NCBI RefSeq assembly: GCF_014138045.1
Contig: NZ_JACGXA010000001.1
Span: forward strand, 1,237,501 to 1,301,500
Reading direction: 5' to 3'
DNA length: 64,000 nt
Source: Nocardioides ginsengisegetis
GTDB taxonomy: Bacteria > Actinomycetota > Actinomycetes > Propionibacteriales > Nocardioidaceae
Program-made: the position numbers and the translations under genes
The notes under the pieces: generated by a model
Database searches by the model: none
Seen by the model: the letters and a program-made list of their open reading frames with translations, nothing else
What the model was told of the DNA's origin: nothing
Shown: positions 1 through 8,916 of the stretch, one piece after another
How positions within the stretch are numbered: position 1 is the first letter of the stretch
Layout of the letters: each line of letters begins with the position of its first letter

Positions 1-1784
1 CGCTGGCCGAGCTGACCCGGGGCGGTTACGTCGGCCGCGAGGACGGCGAGGCGCTGCACGAGGCCTACTCCTTCCTGCGGATGCTCGAGCACCGGATCCA
101 GCTCTCGCAGCTGCGTCGTACGCACGTGGTGCCGACCGACGAGGGGGCGCTGCGGCGGCTCGGCCGGAGCATGGGCTTCCACAAGGAGCCGGCCGCCAAC
201 CTCGACAAGACCTGGCAGCACCACCGCCGCGAGGTGCGTCGCCTGCACGAGAAGCTCTTCTACCGCCCGCTGCTGGCCGCGGTGGCGAAGATCCCCGGCC
301 CGGAGGCCCGGCTCTCGCCCGAGGCCGCGGCCTCCCGCCTGGCCGCGCTCGGGTACGCCGACCCGAAGGCCGCGCTGCGCCACCTCGAGGCGCTGACCAG
401 CGGCGTGACGCGGGCGGCCCGGATCCAGCGGGCGCTGCTGCCCGCGATGCTGGGGTGGATGGCCGACGCGCCCGACCCGGACGCCGGGCTCTTCGGCTTC
501 CGCCGGATCAGCGAGTCGCTCGGCGACACGCCCTGGTACCTCAAGACGCTGCGCGACGAGGGCCAGGTGGCCGAGCGGCTCGCGAAGCTGCTGGCCACCT
601 CGCGCTACGCCACCCGGCTGCTCGAGCGCGAGCCGCAGGGCGTGCGGATGCTGGGGGAGGACCTCGACCCGCTGCCCGCCGAGGCGCTCACCGAGGAGAT
701 GGTCGCCTCCAGCAGCCGGCAGCAGGACCCCGAGAAGGCGGTCCGCGCGATCCGCGCGATCCGGCGCCGCGAGCTGTTCCGGATCGCGGCCGGCGACATG
801 TTGGGGCTGATCGACGTGGCCGACGTGGGGGCCGGCCTGTCCCGCCTCACCGACGCGACGCTCGAGGCCACGCTCGTGGTCACGATGCGGGCGGTCTGCG
901 AGGCGCGGTCGCTGGACGCGCCGCCGACCCGGATCGCGGTGATCGCGATGGGTCGCTACGGCGGCTTCGAGCTGTCCTACGGCTCGGACGCCGACGTGCT
1001 GTTCGTGCACGACCCCGAGCCGGGCGCCGACCCGCAGGCTGCGGCGTCGTACGCCCAGGCAGTGGCCAACGAGATCCGCCGCCTGCTCTCGCTGCCCGGC
1101 GACGACCCTGCGCTGCTCGTCGACGCCGACCTGCGGCCCGAGGGCAAGCAGGGCGCGCTGGTGCGCACGCTGGAGTCCTACGCGGCCTACTACGCCAAGT
1201 GGTCGAAGGTCTGGGAGGCCCAGGCGCTGCTGCGCGCCGACGCGGTGGTCGGCGACCGCGACCTGCGCGAGCGCTTCGAGGCGATGATCGACCCCCTGCG
1301 CTTCCCGGCCGAGGGGATCACCGACGACGACGTGGTCGAGGTACGCCGGATCAAGGCCCGCGTCGACCAGGAGCGGTTGCCGCGGGGCGCCGACCCCACC
1401 ACCCACCTCAAGCTCGGCCGCGGCGGGCTCGCCGACATCGAGTGGACCGTGCAGCTGCTGCAGATGCGGCACGCCGGCCGGGTGCCCGCCCTGCGCACCT
1501 CCCGCACGCTCGAGGCGCTGTCCGCGGCGGTCGAGGCGGAGCTGATCTCGGTCGAGGACGCCGAGGAGCTCGAGCACGGCTGGCGCACGGTCTCGCGGAT
1601 CCGCAACGCCGTGACCCTGGTCCGCGGCAAGCCCGGCGACCACCTGCCCCGCGACGCCCGCGAGAAGGCGGCGGTCGCGGCCATGCTCGGCTACGCGCCC
1701 GGCGCCTCGGACGAGATGGTCAACGACTACCTCCGGATCACCCGCCGCGCCCACGCCGTCGTGGACCGGATCTTCTGGGGCTAG
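1..1784 (+). CDS. glnE: Bifunctional glutamine synthetase adenylyltransferase/deadenylase, 3' part
   Basis: This enzyme adds AMP to, or removes it from, a tyrosine of glutamine synthetase and so switches nitrogen assimilation. The frame is open from the window edge, so the N-terminal part lies outside; about 594 residues remain of a protein that is usually about 1000. The first part is the end of the adenylyl-removing domain. The second nucleotidyltransferase domain follows, with its signature GRYGGFELSYGSDADVLF and the later DLRPEGKQG segment. The C-terminus (DYLRITRRAHAVVDRIFWG) looks complete. Its target glnA is at 36.2-37.7 kb in the same window and keeps the target tyrosine. The PEP-mutase-like gene begins 10 bases downstream. 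Confidence 0.95.
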   Translation, partial: LAELTRGGYVGREDGEALHEAYSFLRMLEHRIQLSQLRRTHVVPTDEGALRRLGRSMGFHKEPAANLDKTWQHHRREVRRLHEKLFYRPLLAAVAKIPGPEARLSPEAAASRLAALGYADPKAALRHLEALTSGVTRAARIQRALLPAMLGWMADAPDPDAGLFGFRRISESLGDTPWYLKTLRDEGQVAERLAKLLATSRYATRLLEREPQGVRMLGEDLDPLPAEALTEEMVASSSRQQDPEKAVRAIRAIRRRELFRIAAGDMLGLIDVADVGAGLSRLTDATLEATLVVTMRAVCEARSLDAPPTRIAVIAMGRYGGFELSYGSDADVLFVHDPEPGADPQAAASYAQAVANEIRRLLSLPGDDPALLVDADLRPEGKQGALVRTLESYAAYYAKWSKVWEAQALLRADAVVGDRDLRERFEAMIDPLRFPAEGITDDDVVEVRRIKARVDQERLPRGADPTTHLKLGRGGLADIEWTVQLLQMRHAGRVPALRTSRTLEALSAAVEAELISVEDAEELEHGWRTVSRIRNAVTLVRGKPGDHLPRDAREKAAVAAMLGYAPGASDEMVNDYLRITRRAHAVVDRIFWG

Positions 1785-1794
1785 ATTCCTCGTC

Positions 1795-2577
1795 ATGGCC
1801 GACCGAGGAACCATCGAGCGCGGCGCGGAGCTGCTGCGCCTCCACCGTGACCCCAAGCTGCTGAGCCTCGTCAACGTCTGGGACGTCATCAGCGCCACCG
1901 TCGTCGCCGCCGTCGAGGGCACCACGGCCCTCGCGACCGCGAGCCACTCGATCGCCGCGACCTACGGCTACCCCGACGGCGAGAACATCCCGCTGGACAC
2001 GATGCTCGACATGGTCGGGCGGATCGTGGCCTCGACCTCGTTGCCGGTCACCGCCGACCTCGAGGGCGGCTACGGCGACCCCGCGGAGACGATCCGCCGC
2101 GCGATCGGCGTCGGCGTCGTCGGGGCCAACATCGAGGACCAGCTGCGCCCGCTGGCCGAGGCGGCCGGCAACGTGGAGAAGATGATGAAGGTGGCGGCCG
2201 AGGAGGGCGTCGACTTCGTGCTCAACGCCCGCACCGACGCCTTCGCGAAGGCCCGTGACCGAGACCCGGCCGAGAGCCTCCAGGACGCGGTCGAACGAGG
2301 CAAGGCCTACCTCGACGCCGGCGCCCCACTCGTCTTCGTGCCCGCCCGGTTGAACGAGGAGCAGGTCGAGACCCTGGTCGGCGCCTTCGGTCCACAGCGC
2401 CTGAGCATGATCGCCATCCCCGGCAACCCGTCGCTGGCTCGCCTGGAGGAGCTCGGCGTGAGCCGTGTGTCGTTCGGCCCGATGTCCCAGAACGTCGCGC
2501 TGACCGCCCTGCAGGAGCTGGTCGAGGAGGTCCAGCGCGGTGGGGGCGTCCCCCGGACGATGCGGATGCTGAACTAG
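1795..2577 (+). CDS. Isocitrate lyase/PEP mutase family protein
   Basis: A 260-residue cytoplasmic protein of the PEP mutase/isocitrate lyase superfamily, whose members make or break C-C or C-P bonds next to a carboxylate using Mg2+. Visible features are LVNVWDVISATVV near the N-terminus, the DLEGGYGD metal-binding loop around residue 85, GANIEDQ, and NARTDAF around residue 143, all as in the 2-methylisocitrate-lyase-like subgroup. The catalytic KKCGH-type loop of true isocitrate lyase is not evident, so the substrate cannot be named. It starts ATG 10 bases after glnE and may be co-transcribed with it. Family assignment is strong; the exact reaction is unknown. Confidence 0.8.
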   Translation: MADRGTIERGAELLRLHRDPKLLSLVNVWDVISATVVAAVEGTTALATASHSIAATYGYPDGENIPLDTMLDMVGRIVASTSLPVTADLEGGYGDPAETIRRAIGVGVVGANIEDQLRPLAEAAGNVEKMMKVAAEEGVDFVLNARTDAFAKARDRDPAESLQDAVERGKAYLDAGAPLVFVPARLNEEQVETLVGAFGPQRLSMIAIPGNPSLARLEELGVSRVSFGPMSQNVALTALQELVEEVQRGGGVPRTMRMLN

Positions 2578-2587
2578 CCTCCTGGGG

Positions 2588-3517
2588 GTGAAGGTTCTCA
2601 GCCGCGCCGCCCTGACCGTCACCACCCTCGCCCTCGTCCTCACGGGAGCGTGCTCCAGCGCCTCCCCGGGACCCGACGCGGGCCCATCGCCCGCCGGAGA
2701 GGCGAGCCACGCGGCTGCGGCCGTGGCCGCCGCGACGACCCCCAAGGTGACCAAGCTGCTCGTGGTCGTGGAGGAGAACCACTCGCTGGCGCAGATGAAG
2801 GCCGGCATGCCCTACACGTTCCGGTTGGCCAAGCGCTACGGCTACGCCACCGGCTACTACGCGATCACGCACCCCTCGCTGCCCAACTACATCGCGATCG
2901 CCGGCGGCAAGACCTACGGCATCGACGACGACGCCGACCCTGCGGCGCACCAGCTGGGTGGCCGCTCGGTGTTCGGGCAGGCCATCGCGAACGACCGCAC
3001 GGCGGCGACGTACGCCCAGGGCATGCCGAGCCGGTGCGCGCTGACCAGCAGCGGGAACTACGCCGTGCGGCACAACCCGTGGACCTACTTCGTCGACGAG
3101 CGCGCCCAGTGCCGCAAGCACGACCTGCGGATGAGCCGGTTCGCCGGCGATGTCACGGCCGGCGACCTGCCGCGGGTGGGCATGGTGGTCCCCGACCTCG
3201 CGCACGACGCCCACGACGGCACGCTGAAGAAGGCCGACGCCTGGTTCAAGGCGCTGATGACCCAGGTCTTCGACGGTCCCGACTGGACGTCGGGCCACCT
3301 CGCGGTCGTGCTGACCGCCGACGAGGACGACCGCAACCACGGCAACCGGGTGCTCACCGTCGTCATCCACCCCAGCCAGGACCACCACGTGATCAAGCGC
3401 CGCCTCAACCACTACTCGCTGACGCGCCTGTACGACGACGTCGCGCAGCTGCCCTACCTGCACCGTGCCAAGGGTGCGGCGTCGATGGCGGAGTCGTTCG
3501 GGCTGCCGGTGCGCTGA
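2588..3517 (+). CDS. Secreted phosphoesterase/acid phosphatase-like lipoprotein
   Basis: A 309-residue exported protein starting at GTG. The N-terminus has a positively charged start, a hydrophobic stretch and the lipobox LTGAC, so it is probably a lipoprotein with the lipidated cysteine near residue 22. The mature part resembles the alkaline-phosphatase-fold phosphoesterase family that includes acid phosphatases and phospholipase C-like enzymes: VVVEENHS near residue 60, THPSLPNYIAIAGG, then VVPDLAHDAHDG and LTADEDDRNHGN, which carry Asp/His metal ligands. Substrate is unknown; phosphate scavenging outside the membrane is plausible. It follows the PEP-mutase-like gene by 10 bases and ends in a hairpin shared with the converging histidine kinase gene. 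Confidence 0.8.
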   Translation: MKVLSRAALTVTTLALVLTGACSSASPGPDAGPSPAGEASHAAAAVAAATTPKVTKLLVVVEENHSLAQMKAGMPYTFRLAKRYGYATGYYAITHPSLPNYIAIAGGKTYGIDDDADPAAHQLGGRSVFGQAIANDRTAATYAQGMPSRCALTSSGNYAVRHNPWTYFVDERAQCRKHDLRMSRFAGDVTAGDLPRVGMVVPDLAHDAHDGTLKKADAWFKALMTQVFDGPDWTSGHLAVVLTADEDDRNHGNRVLTVVIHPSQDHHVIKRRLNHYSLTRLYDDVAQLPYLHRAKGAASMAESFGLPVR

Positions 3518-3537
3518 CCCCGGGCGGTCGGGGTCAG
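3514..3537. terminator. Bidirectional hairpin between converging genes
   Basis: A perfect 9-base stem (CTGACCCCG paired with CGGGGTCAG) with a 6-base loop covers the stop codons of both the phosphoesterase gene (TGA 3515-3517) and the converging kinase gene. Such a hairpin could end transcription from both sides. There is no T-tract, as is common in GC-rich actinobacteria. Confidence 0.6.
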
Positions 3538-4859
3538 AGGCGGGGGAGCCGCAGCACGAACAGCGCCCCGCCGGCGGGGGAGGCCCCCTCGGCGAGGAGT
3601 ACGTCGCCCCCGACAGAGCGCGCCACCCGACGGGCGATGCCCAGCCCCAGGCCGGTGCCTCCGCCCGGGCCCGCGGCGCCGGCGTCGAAGACGGCCTCGC
3701 GCACGGTCGGGTCGACGCCGGGGCCGTCGTCGCCGACCCGGACCTCGACGCCGGCCGGGTGCACCGCGACGTCGAGGGACACGGCCGAGCGGGCGTGCCG
3801 GACGGCGTTCTCGACGACCGGGGAGAGGGCCCGGACCACGAGGTCGCGCGGGGCCGCGACCCGGACCCCGTCGGGGCCTGCGGTGCGGGCCAGCGCGAGC
3901 TCGCCGGGCACGAGCGGGACGACCGCGTCGACCACGTCGCCGAGCAGGCAGGTCGCGGTGCTCTGGACCGCCTCGGGCTCGCGGGCCAGGTCGAGGAGGG
4001 TCGTGATGGTGACGGCCATGGCCCGTGAGGCGAGCGCGATCTGCTCGAGGTCCTCCCGGACGTCGTCGCTGACCTCGCCACGCATCAGGGCGAGGTCGGC
4101 CGAGCCCTGGATCGCCGCGAGGGGGGTCCGCAGCTCGTGGGCGAGCTCCGAGGTCAGCCGTTGCTCGGCCCGGATCGTCATCGCGACGCGTTCGAGCAGA
4201 CCGTCCAGAGTGTTGCCCAGGGCCGCGATCTCGTTGGTCGACGGGCCGAGCTCGAACCGCCGACCGAGGTCGTGCTCGCTCCAGTCGGTGGCCCGGTCGG
4301 CCATCTGGACCACCGGCGCCAGCGCCCGGTTGGTGACCCAGCGCGCGATCAGGCCGCTGGCGATGAGCACGATCAGGCCGATCGCGATGCAGGCGAACAT
4401 GACGAACCGGCCCGCGCGCTCGTAGGGCGCCAGCGGCTCGCTCACGATCACGACACCGGAGACGCCGGAGCCGGTCGTGAACGGCTGGGCGCGCAGGCGG
4501 GCGCGCTCGCCGATCCGGGTGTAGGTGGTCGTCGTGACGGTGGTCAGCGGCAGCAGGTGCTCGGTGGAGACCGTGGCGAGGTCGCCGGCGACGCGGTGGC
4601 CGTGGGCGTCGTACACGGCGACGCCGGGCTCGAGGACCTCGGCGGGCACCGTGAGGGTGGACCCGGAGGCCGAGTCGACCGCGGCGACGACGGCGTCGTT
4701 GCGCTCCTCGAGCAGGGTGTTGATGGTGTTCTCGGTGGTCTGGTGGAGCAGCAGCTGGATGCCGAACGTCACCGCGACCATGCCGAGCGCGATCAGCGCC
4801 ATCGTGGAGAACACGATCTGGGTGCGGAAGGACGCGTGGCGCCAGCGGCTCGTGATCAC
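3534..4859 (-). CDS. Two-component sensor histidine kinase
   Basis: A 441-residue membrane sensor kinase. The N-terminus has a transmembrane helix (residues 16-36), an extracellular segment of about 120 residues, a second helix near residues 155-175, a HAMP linker, then a HisKA domain with the phospho-accepting histidine in SELAHELRTPL (about residue 240). A HATPase domain follows with ENAVRHA (N box), GDDGPGVD (G1) and GTGLGLGIARR (G2). The GTG start overlaps the TGA stop of the response regulator by 3 bases, so translation is coupled. It probably phosphorylates that regulator. The signal is unknown. Confidence 0.92.
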   Translation of the reverse strand: MITSRWRHASFRTQIVFSTMALIALGMVAVTFGIQLLLHQTTENTINTLLEERNDAVVAAVDSASGSTLTVPAEVLEPGVAVYDAHGHRVAGDLATVSTEHLLPLTTVTTTTYTRIGERARLRAQPFTTGSGVSGVVIVSEPLAPYERAGRFVMFACIAIGLIVLIASGLIARWVTNRALAPVVQMADRATDWSEHDLGRRFELGPSTNEIAALGNTLDGLLERVAMTIRAEQRLTSELAHELRTPLAAIQGSADLALMRGEVSDDVREDLEQIALASRAMAVTITTLLDLAREPEAVQSTATCLLGDVVDAVVPLVPGELALARTAGPDGVRVAAPRDLVVRALSPVVENAVRHARSAVSLDVAVHPAGVEVRVGDDGPGVDPTVREAVFDAGAAGPGGGTGLGLGIARRVARSVGGDVLLAEGASPAGGALFVLRLPRL

Positions 4860-5518
4860 CTCAGGACGAACCCGACCCCGCGCACGGTCTGCAGGCTGAC
4901 CGGGGAGTCGAGCTCCTCGAGCTTGCGGCGGACCCTGCGGATGTAGGAGTCGACGGTGTTCTCGCTGACGATGGCGCCGTCGGGCCAGGCGGCGGCCACG
5001 ACGGCCCGGCGGCGTACGACCTCGCCGGGACGCGACGTGATCGCTGCCAGCATCCGGAACTCCGTGGGGGTCAGGGCCACCTCGGAGTCACGGCAGCGCA
5101 ACGAGTGACGGGTCGGGTCGAGCAGCAGGTCGCCGGAGGCGGCGACCGGGGTGCGCCCACGGCGGGCCAGGGCCTCCACGCGAGCGATCAGCTCCTTCAC
5201 GTCGAAGGGCTTGGGCAAGTAGTCGTCCGCGCCGGCCGAGAAGCCGGCGAGCCGGTCGTGGACCGTGCCGAGGGCGGTGAGGAACAGCACGGGGGCCGCC
5301 TGGCCGGCCGAGCGCAACGCCTGACAGACGTCGCGGCCGTCGGCGTCGGGAAGTCCGATGTCGAGGATGACCACGTCGAGGTCCACCTCCGGACCGAACT
5401 GGCGCAGCGCCTCGCCGCCGGTGTGGGCCGCGACGACGCTGTGCCCGGCGAGGCCCAGCGCCTGGCCGACCACGCGGCGGATCGCCGGGTCGTCCTCGCA
5501 GAGTCCGATGGTCGCCAT
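4856..5518 (-). CDS. OmpR-family response regulator
   Basis: A 220-residue DNA-binding response regulator. The receiver domain (residues 1-115) has the acidic pair EDD, the phospho-acceptor in VVILDIGLPD and the KPFD lysine. The winged-helix output domain (about 125-218) ends RRKLEELDSPVSLQTVRGVGFVLR, diagnostic of the OmpR/PhoB class. The ATG at 5518 begins the receiver domain exactly; the open frame upstream is not needed. It lies 4 bases after the DUF2231 gene and overlaps the kinase gene, so the three form one leftward operon. Confidence 0.93.
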   Translation of the reverse strand: MATIGLCEDDPAIRRVVGQALGLAGHSVVAAHTGGEALRQFGPEVDLDVVILDIGLPDADGRDVCQALRSAGQAAPVLFLTALGTVHDRLAGFSAGADDYLPKPFDVKELIARVEALARRGRTPVAASGDLLLDPTRHSLRCRDSEVALTPTEFRMLAAITSRPGEVVRRRAVVAAAWPDGAIVSENTVDSYIRRVRRKLEELDSPVSLQTVRGVGFVLR

Positions 5519-5522
5519 GTGG

Positions 5523-5990
5523 TCAGTCTCCCCCTGAAGTGGTGGTGGCGGACACCTGGTCGCCCCAGGCGGCGCGGGCGCCGGAGTCGCCGATCCGGTA
5601 GACCTGCACGGTCGTCGCCAGGGCGGCAACAACACCGAGGACCGCGACGGCCCGCAGGGCGGTGGTGGCGTCGGGCCGCCTGCGGTCCAGGAGCACGAGC
5701 GCCAGCGACAGCACGAGCAGCGGGACCAGGAACCAGATGAGCTGGTCGCCCAGGGCGGCGTGCTCACCGGGGTCGCCGACGTGCTTCTCGAGGGCCTCGC
5801 CGCTCGAGGTGGCGATCGGGTCCAGGATCGTGCCGAGCGCGGCGGCGCCGACGACGAGCCAGCCGTAGTGGTGGCGCCAGGTCGGTCGCAGGGCCAGCGC
5901 GATGGTGCCCAGCGCTGCCAGCGGCACGAGCACCACGACGGCGTGGACGACGAGGGGGTGGAGGGGCAGGCCGTTGATGAGGTCGAACAT
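5523..5990 (-). CDS. DUF2231-like four-helix membrane protein
   Basis: A 155-residue integral membrane protein with four predicted helices (roughly residues 12-32, 44-60, 83-103 and 112-130). The N-terminus NGLPLHPLVVHAVVVLVPLA, with its HP and H residues before the first helix, matches the DUF2231 family, which may bind haem or another ligand; its function is not established. A strong ribosome site (GAGGAG) sits 5-6 bases before the ATG. It is the first gene of the operon with the regulator and kinase, so it may be a sensory partner or a target of that system. Confidence 0.75.
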   Translation of the reverse strand: MFDLINGLPLHPLVVHAVVVLVPLAALGTIALALRPTWRHHYGWLVVGAAALGTILDPIATSSGEALEKHVGDPGEHAALGDQLIWFLVPLLVLSLALVLLDRRRPDATTALRAVAVLGVVAALATTVQVYRIGDSGARAAWGDQVSATTTSGGD

Positions 5991-6029
5991 GGGACTCCTC
6001 TGGGTGTGGACTGGGCGAGTTTCGTGCAT

Positions 6030-6048
6030 GGAACCTGCACGGAACCTG
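6030..6048 (-). promoter_or_regulatory. 11-base direct repeat, candidate OmpR-type operator
   Basis: Two copies of GGAACCTG begin at 6030 and 6041, exactly 11 bases apart, about 40 bases upstream of the DUF2231-regulator-kinase operon. OmpR/PhoB-class regulators usually bind tandem half-sites one helical turn apart, so autoregulation by the operon's own regulator is a reasonable inference. The site also lies upstream of the divergent gene at 6175. Confidence 0.45.
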
Positions 6049-6174
6049 ACTGGCGGGCACGGGAGCCCACTGGTGGTCACGGCCGGGCCCTCCGCCGGGT
6101 TCATCCGCCGGGTACATCCGCCTCCGACGCAAATGGCGTTGCGCCCCGCCGCCCGGCAGGAGAGGCTCGGCCGC

Positions 6175-7266
6175 GTGACCGAACTCGATGACCGGCTCAA
6201 GGCCGCCGTCCGCGCCTGCACCACCCTGGTGCCGTGGCACCCGAAGACCGCCCCGGCCGAGGTCTTCGCCGGCCTCGCCCGGGCGTGCGAGGAGCTCGGC
6301 ATCGACGACTGGGACATGTACGCCGACGGCGGGGCCGTCACCCGGCTCGAGACCGAGCTCGCCGAGCTCATGGGCAAGCCCGCGGCCGTCTTCTTCGTCA
6401 GCGGGACGATGGCCCAGCAGTCGATGCTGCGGGTGTGGTGCGAACGTCGCGGCACTCGTCGCGTGGGCATCCAGGACCTCTCGCACCTCCTCAAGCACGA
6501 GGCGGACGGGCCGCGACTCCTGCACGACCTTCGCTTCGAGCCGCTCACCTCCGGCCGCGAGGTCGCGACCGCCGAGGCGCTCCGGGCGATGACGCCGGGT
6601 CTCGGCGCCGCCCTCGTCGAGCTGCCGCTGCGCGACGCCGGGTGCCTGCTGCCCACGTGGGAGCAGCTCACCGAGCTGTCCGCCGCCGCCCGCGAGCTCG
6701 GGGTGCCGCTGCACGTCGACGGGGCCCGGATCTGGGAGTCGCAGCCCTTCTACGACCGGCCGCTCGCGGAGATCGCGGCGCTGTTCGACTCGATGTACGT
6801 CTCGTTCTACAAGGGCATGGGCGCCGCGTCCGGTGCCGCGGTGGTCGGCGAGCAGGACGCCATGGACGAGCTGCGCGTGTGGCGGCAGCGGATGGGCGGC
6901 CAGCTCTACCGGCTCTCGCCGTACGCCGTGGGCGCGCTGGTCGGGCTGCGAGACCGGCTCCCGCGGATGGGGGAGTACGTCGCGTGGGCGCGGGCGTTCG
7001 CCAAGGAGCTGGTGGCCGCCGGACTGCGGGTCAACCCGTCTCCGCCGCACACCAACACCTTCTTCGTCCACGCCGAGTCGCCGCTGCCGGGGCTCCAGGA
7101 GCGGTTCGCCGCCCTGATGGAGCGCGAGAAGGTCCAGCCGAGCGGCTCGTGGTGGGAGACCGACGTGCCCGGCGTGTGCATGACGGAGTTCACCGCCTAC
7201 GACTCGGCGCTGGGCCACGACCCGGCCAAGGTCGCGGCCTGGTTCGCCGAGCTCGCCGGGGCGTGA
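6175..7266 (+). CDS. Threonine aldolase/beta-eliminating lyase family protein
   Basis: A 363-residue PLP-dependent enzyme of fold type I, related to low-specificity threonine aldolase, which cleaves beta-hydroxy amino acids to glycine and an aldehyde. Visible landmarks are YADGGAVTRLETELAELMGKPAAVFF, LHVDGARIWE (the aspartate that contacts the PLP nitrogen) and SFYKGMGAASGA with the Schiff-base lysine at about residue 213. GTG at 6175 is chosen because AGGAGAGG lies about 9 bases before it; an in-frame ATG at 6133 is possible. Its stop overlaps the GTG start of the acetyltransferase gene. The exact substrate is uncertain. Confidence 0.82.
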   Translation: MTELDDRLKAAVRACTTLVPWHPKTAPAEVFAGLARACEELGIDDWDMYADGGAVTRLETELAELMGKPAAVFFVSGTMAQQSMLRVWCERRGTRRVGIQDLSHLLKHEADGPRLLHDLRFEPLTSGREVATAEALRAMTPGLGAALVELPLRDAGCLLPTWEQLTELSAAARELGVPLHVDGARIWESQPFYDRPLAEIAALFDSMYVSFYKGMGAASGAAVVGEQDAMDELRVWRQRMGGQLYRLSPYAVGALVGLRDRLPRMGEYVAWARAFAKELVAAGLRVNPSPPHTNTFFVHAESPLPGLQERFAALMEREKVQPSGSWWETDVPGVCMTEFTAYDSALGHDPAKVAAWFAELAGA

Positions 7267-8171
7267 GCACCGTCGGCACCGCGGTGGCCTCCGTGGACGA
7301 GGCGCTGCCGCAGATGCAGGAGCTCGCCTCCCGCCTGTGGACCCGGTCCGCACGTCACCACCCGGGCCAGCTGGCCTGGTCCGCCCGCTATGGCCTCGAC
7401 CTCGGACACGGCCCGGTCGCGCTGTTCCGGGTGGCGGGCGAGCTCGTGGGCTGGGCGTGGGCGGAGGCCGACGACTGGCTGGAGCTGTGCGTCGACCCCG
7501 CGCACCCGGATGTCGTCGACGACGCGGCCGGCTGGTTCCTGGACCGGGCACCGGCGGGTCCGTTGCGCACGATGACGCTGGAGACGGAGACCGGGGTGCT
7601 CGCGGGCCTGTCGCGGGCCGGCTTCGAGGTGGAGGACCAGCCCTGGTTCACCCACCACCACCTCGACCTCACGGCGTTGCGCGACGTGCCGCCCGTGCCC
7701 GGCTACACGCTGCGCCACGTGGAGCCCTCGGAGCACGAGGAGCGGGCCGCGTGCCACCGGGCCGCCTGGGCGGCTCCGGGCGGGACGAGCCGGGTGTCGG
7801 CTGCGGCGTACGCCGGGTTGATGGCGACGCCGCCCTACCGCCACGAGCTGGACTGGGTGGCGGTCACCGCCGAGGGCGAGATGGTGGCGTCCTGCCTGGT
7901 CTGGCTGGACCCGGGCACGGGCGTGGCGCTCGTCGAGCCCGTCGGCTGCGCACCCGACCACCGAGGACGTGGCCTGGCCGGAGCCGTCAGCCTGGCGGCC
8001 CTGCACGCCGCGCGGGACGCCGGGGCGAGCCTCGGCCTCGTCTGTCCTCGGGGCGACGACGACCACCCGGTGCCCGGGCGCGTCTACCGCGCGCTGGGCT
8101 TCGAGCCGGGGCCGCGGACGCTCACCTTGAGGTTCGGATCCCCAACCTCTGGAGACTTGTCGGCATCTTGA
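7263..8171 (+). CDS. GNAT family N-acetyltransferase
   Basis: A 302-residue protein with two GNAT-like halves. The C-terminal half carries the acetyl-CoA loop VGCAPDHRGRGLAGA (the R-x-x-G-x-G/A motif) and ends with VYRALGFEPGPRTLTL, typical of GNAT beta-6/7. The N-terminal half is more diverged. GTG at 7263 overlaps the stop of the upstream aldolase-like gene, which suggests coupled translation and perhaps a linked pathway. The acceptor is unknown. Its last bases overlap the conserved motif at 8155-8172 described separately. Confidence 0.82.
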   Translation: MSTVGTAVASVDEALPQMQELASRLWTRSARHHPGQLAWSARYGLDLGHGPVALFRVAGELVGWAWAEADDWLELCVDPAHPDVVDDAAGWFLDRAPAGPLRTMTLETETGVLAGLSRAGFEVEDQPWFTHHHLDLTALRDVPPVPGYTLRHVEPSEHEERAACHRAAWAAPGGTSRVSAAAYAGLMATPPYRHELDWVAVTAEGEMVASCLVWLDPGTGVALVEPVGCAPDHRGRGLAGAVSLAALHAARDAGASLGLVCPRGDDDHPVPGRVYRALGFEPGPRTLTLRFGSPTSGDLSAS

Positions 8172-8172
8172 G
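8155..8172. promoter_or_regulatory. Candidate operator upstream of the SipW locus (copy 1)
   Basis: ACTTGTCGGCATCTTGAG, with CTTG half-sites 11 bases apart, matches 14 of 18 positions of the site at 10894-10911 beside the response regulator gene. It lies about 106 bases before the CalY-like gene and overlaps the stop of the acetyltransferase gene. Binding by the local OmpR-type regulator is an inference. Confidence 0.45.
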
Positions 8173-8278
8173 CAAACCCCGAGGGAATCCCGGCCGGTCC
8201 CTTGAAGGGAGCCCTGCAGAGTTCTGGTCATCAAGGAAATGACCAGCCGGACAGCTGGTCCTGATCAAAGGAACAGCA

Positions 8279-8908
8279 ATGGCTACCTCCCTCCTGAGCA
8301 CCACCACCGCCAAGGTCCTGGCGTCCGTCGTCCTCGTCGGTGGAGCCGCCTCCGTCGCCGGCCTCGGCACCTTCGGCTCGTTCACCTCGAGCACCTCGGC
8401 CAGCGCCAACGTCACCTCCGGTGTCGTCCAGCTGGGTCTGAACCAGGGCGCGGTGGCCACCACCGTGGCCGCCACCCAGGTCCTCCCGGGTGACACGATC
8501 CAGCGGGCCGTCACGCTGACCCGCTCCGCGGGCACCGAGTCCTTCGGCTCGGTCAAGATGACCACCAGCACCAGCACCCCGAACCTGCTCACGAGCGACG
8601 CCACCAACGGCCTGCAGCTCGCGATCGACAGCTGCTCGGTCGCCTGGACCAAGGGCGCGTCGGACAACTCGCTCTCCTGCTCCGGCACGACCACCTCCGT
8701 CCTGGCCTCCCGCGCCGTCATCGGCACCAACCTCGACCTGGCCGCGGCCACCACGGCCCTCAACGCCAACGCCGGCAGCGCCGGCGCGGTCAACCTGCGC
8801 CTGTCGATGGTGCTGCCGACCGCTGCCGACAACACGTTCCAAGGCCTCACCAACGCCGTGACGTTCACCTTCGACGCCACGCAGAAGGCCACCGCCACCT
8901 ACCGGTGA
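8279..8908 (+). CDS. SipW-dependent exported protein, TasA/CalY-like
   Basis: A 209-residue exported protein. The N-terminus (residues 10-35) is a hydrophobic signal ending GLGTFGSFTSSTSASANVTSG, the pattern of SipW-type signal peptides, in which cleavage is followed by a Phe/Trp and Ser/Thr-rich start of the mature chain. The mature part is Ala/Thr/Ser-rich with predicted beta structure, as in TasA and camelysin, which form surface fibres or matrix components in Bacillus. An A-rich ribosome site (AAAGGAAC) precedes the ATG. The dedicated peptidase gene is next, separated by a strong hairpin. Fibre formation here is only an inference from the family. Confidence 0.8.
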   Translation: MATSLLSTTTAKVLASVVLVGGAASVAGLGTFGSFTSSTSASANVTSGVVQLGLNQGAVATTVAATQVLPGDTIQRAVTLTRSAGTESFGSVKMTTSTSTPNLLTSDATNGLQLAIDSCSVAWTKGASDNSLSCSGTTTSVLASRAVIGTNLDLAAATTALNANAGSAGAVNLRLSMVLPTAADNTFQGLTNAVTFTFDATQKATATYR

Positions 8909-8916
8909 CCCAGACC

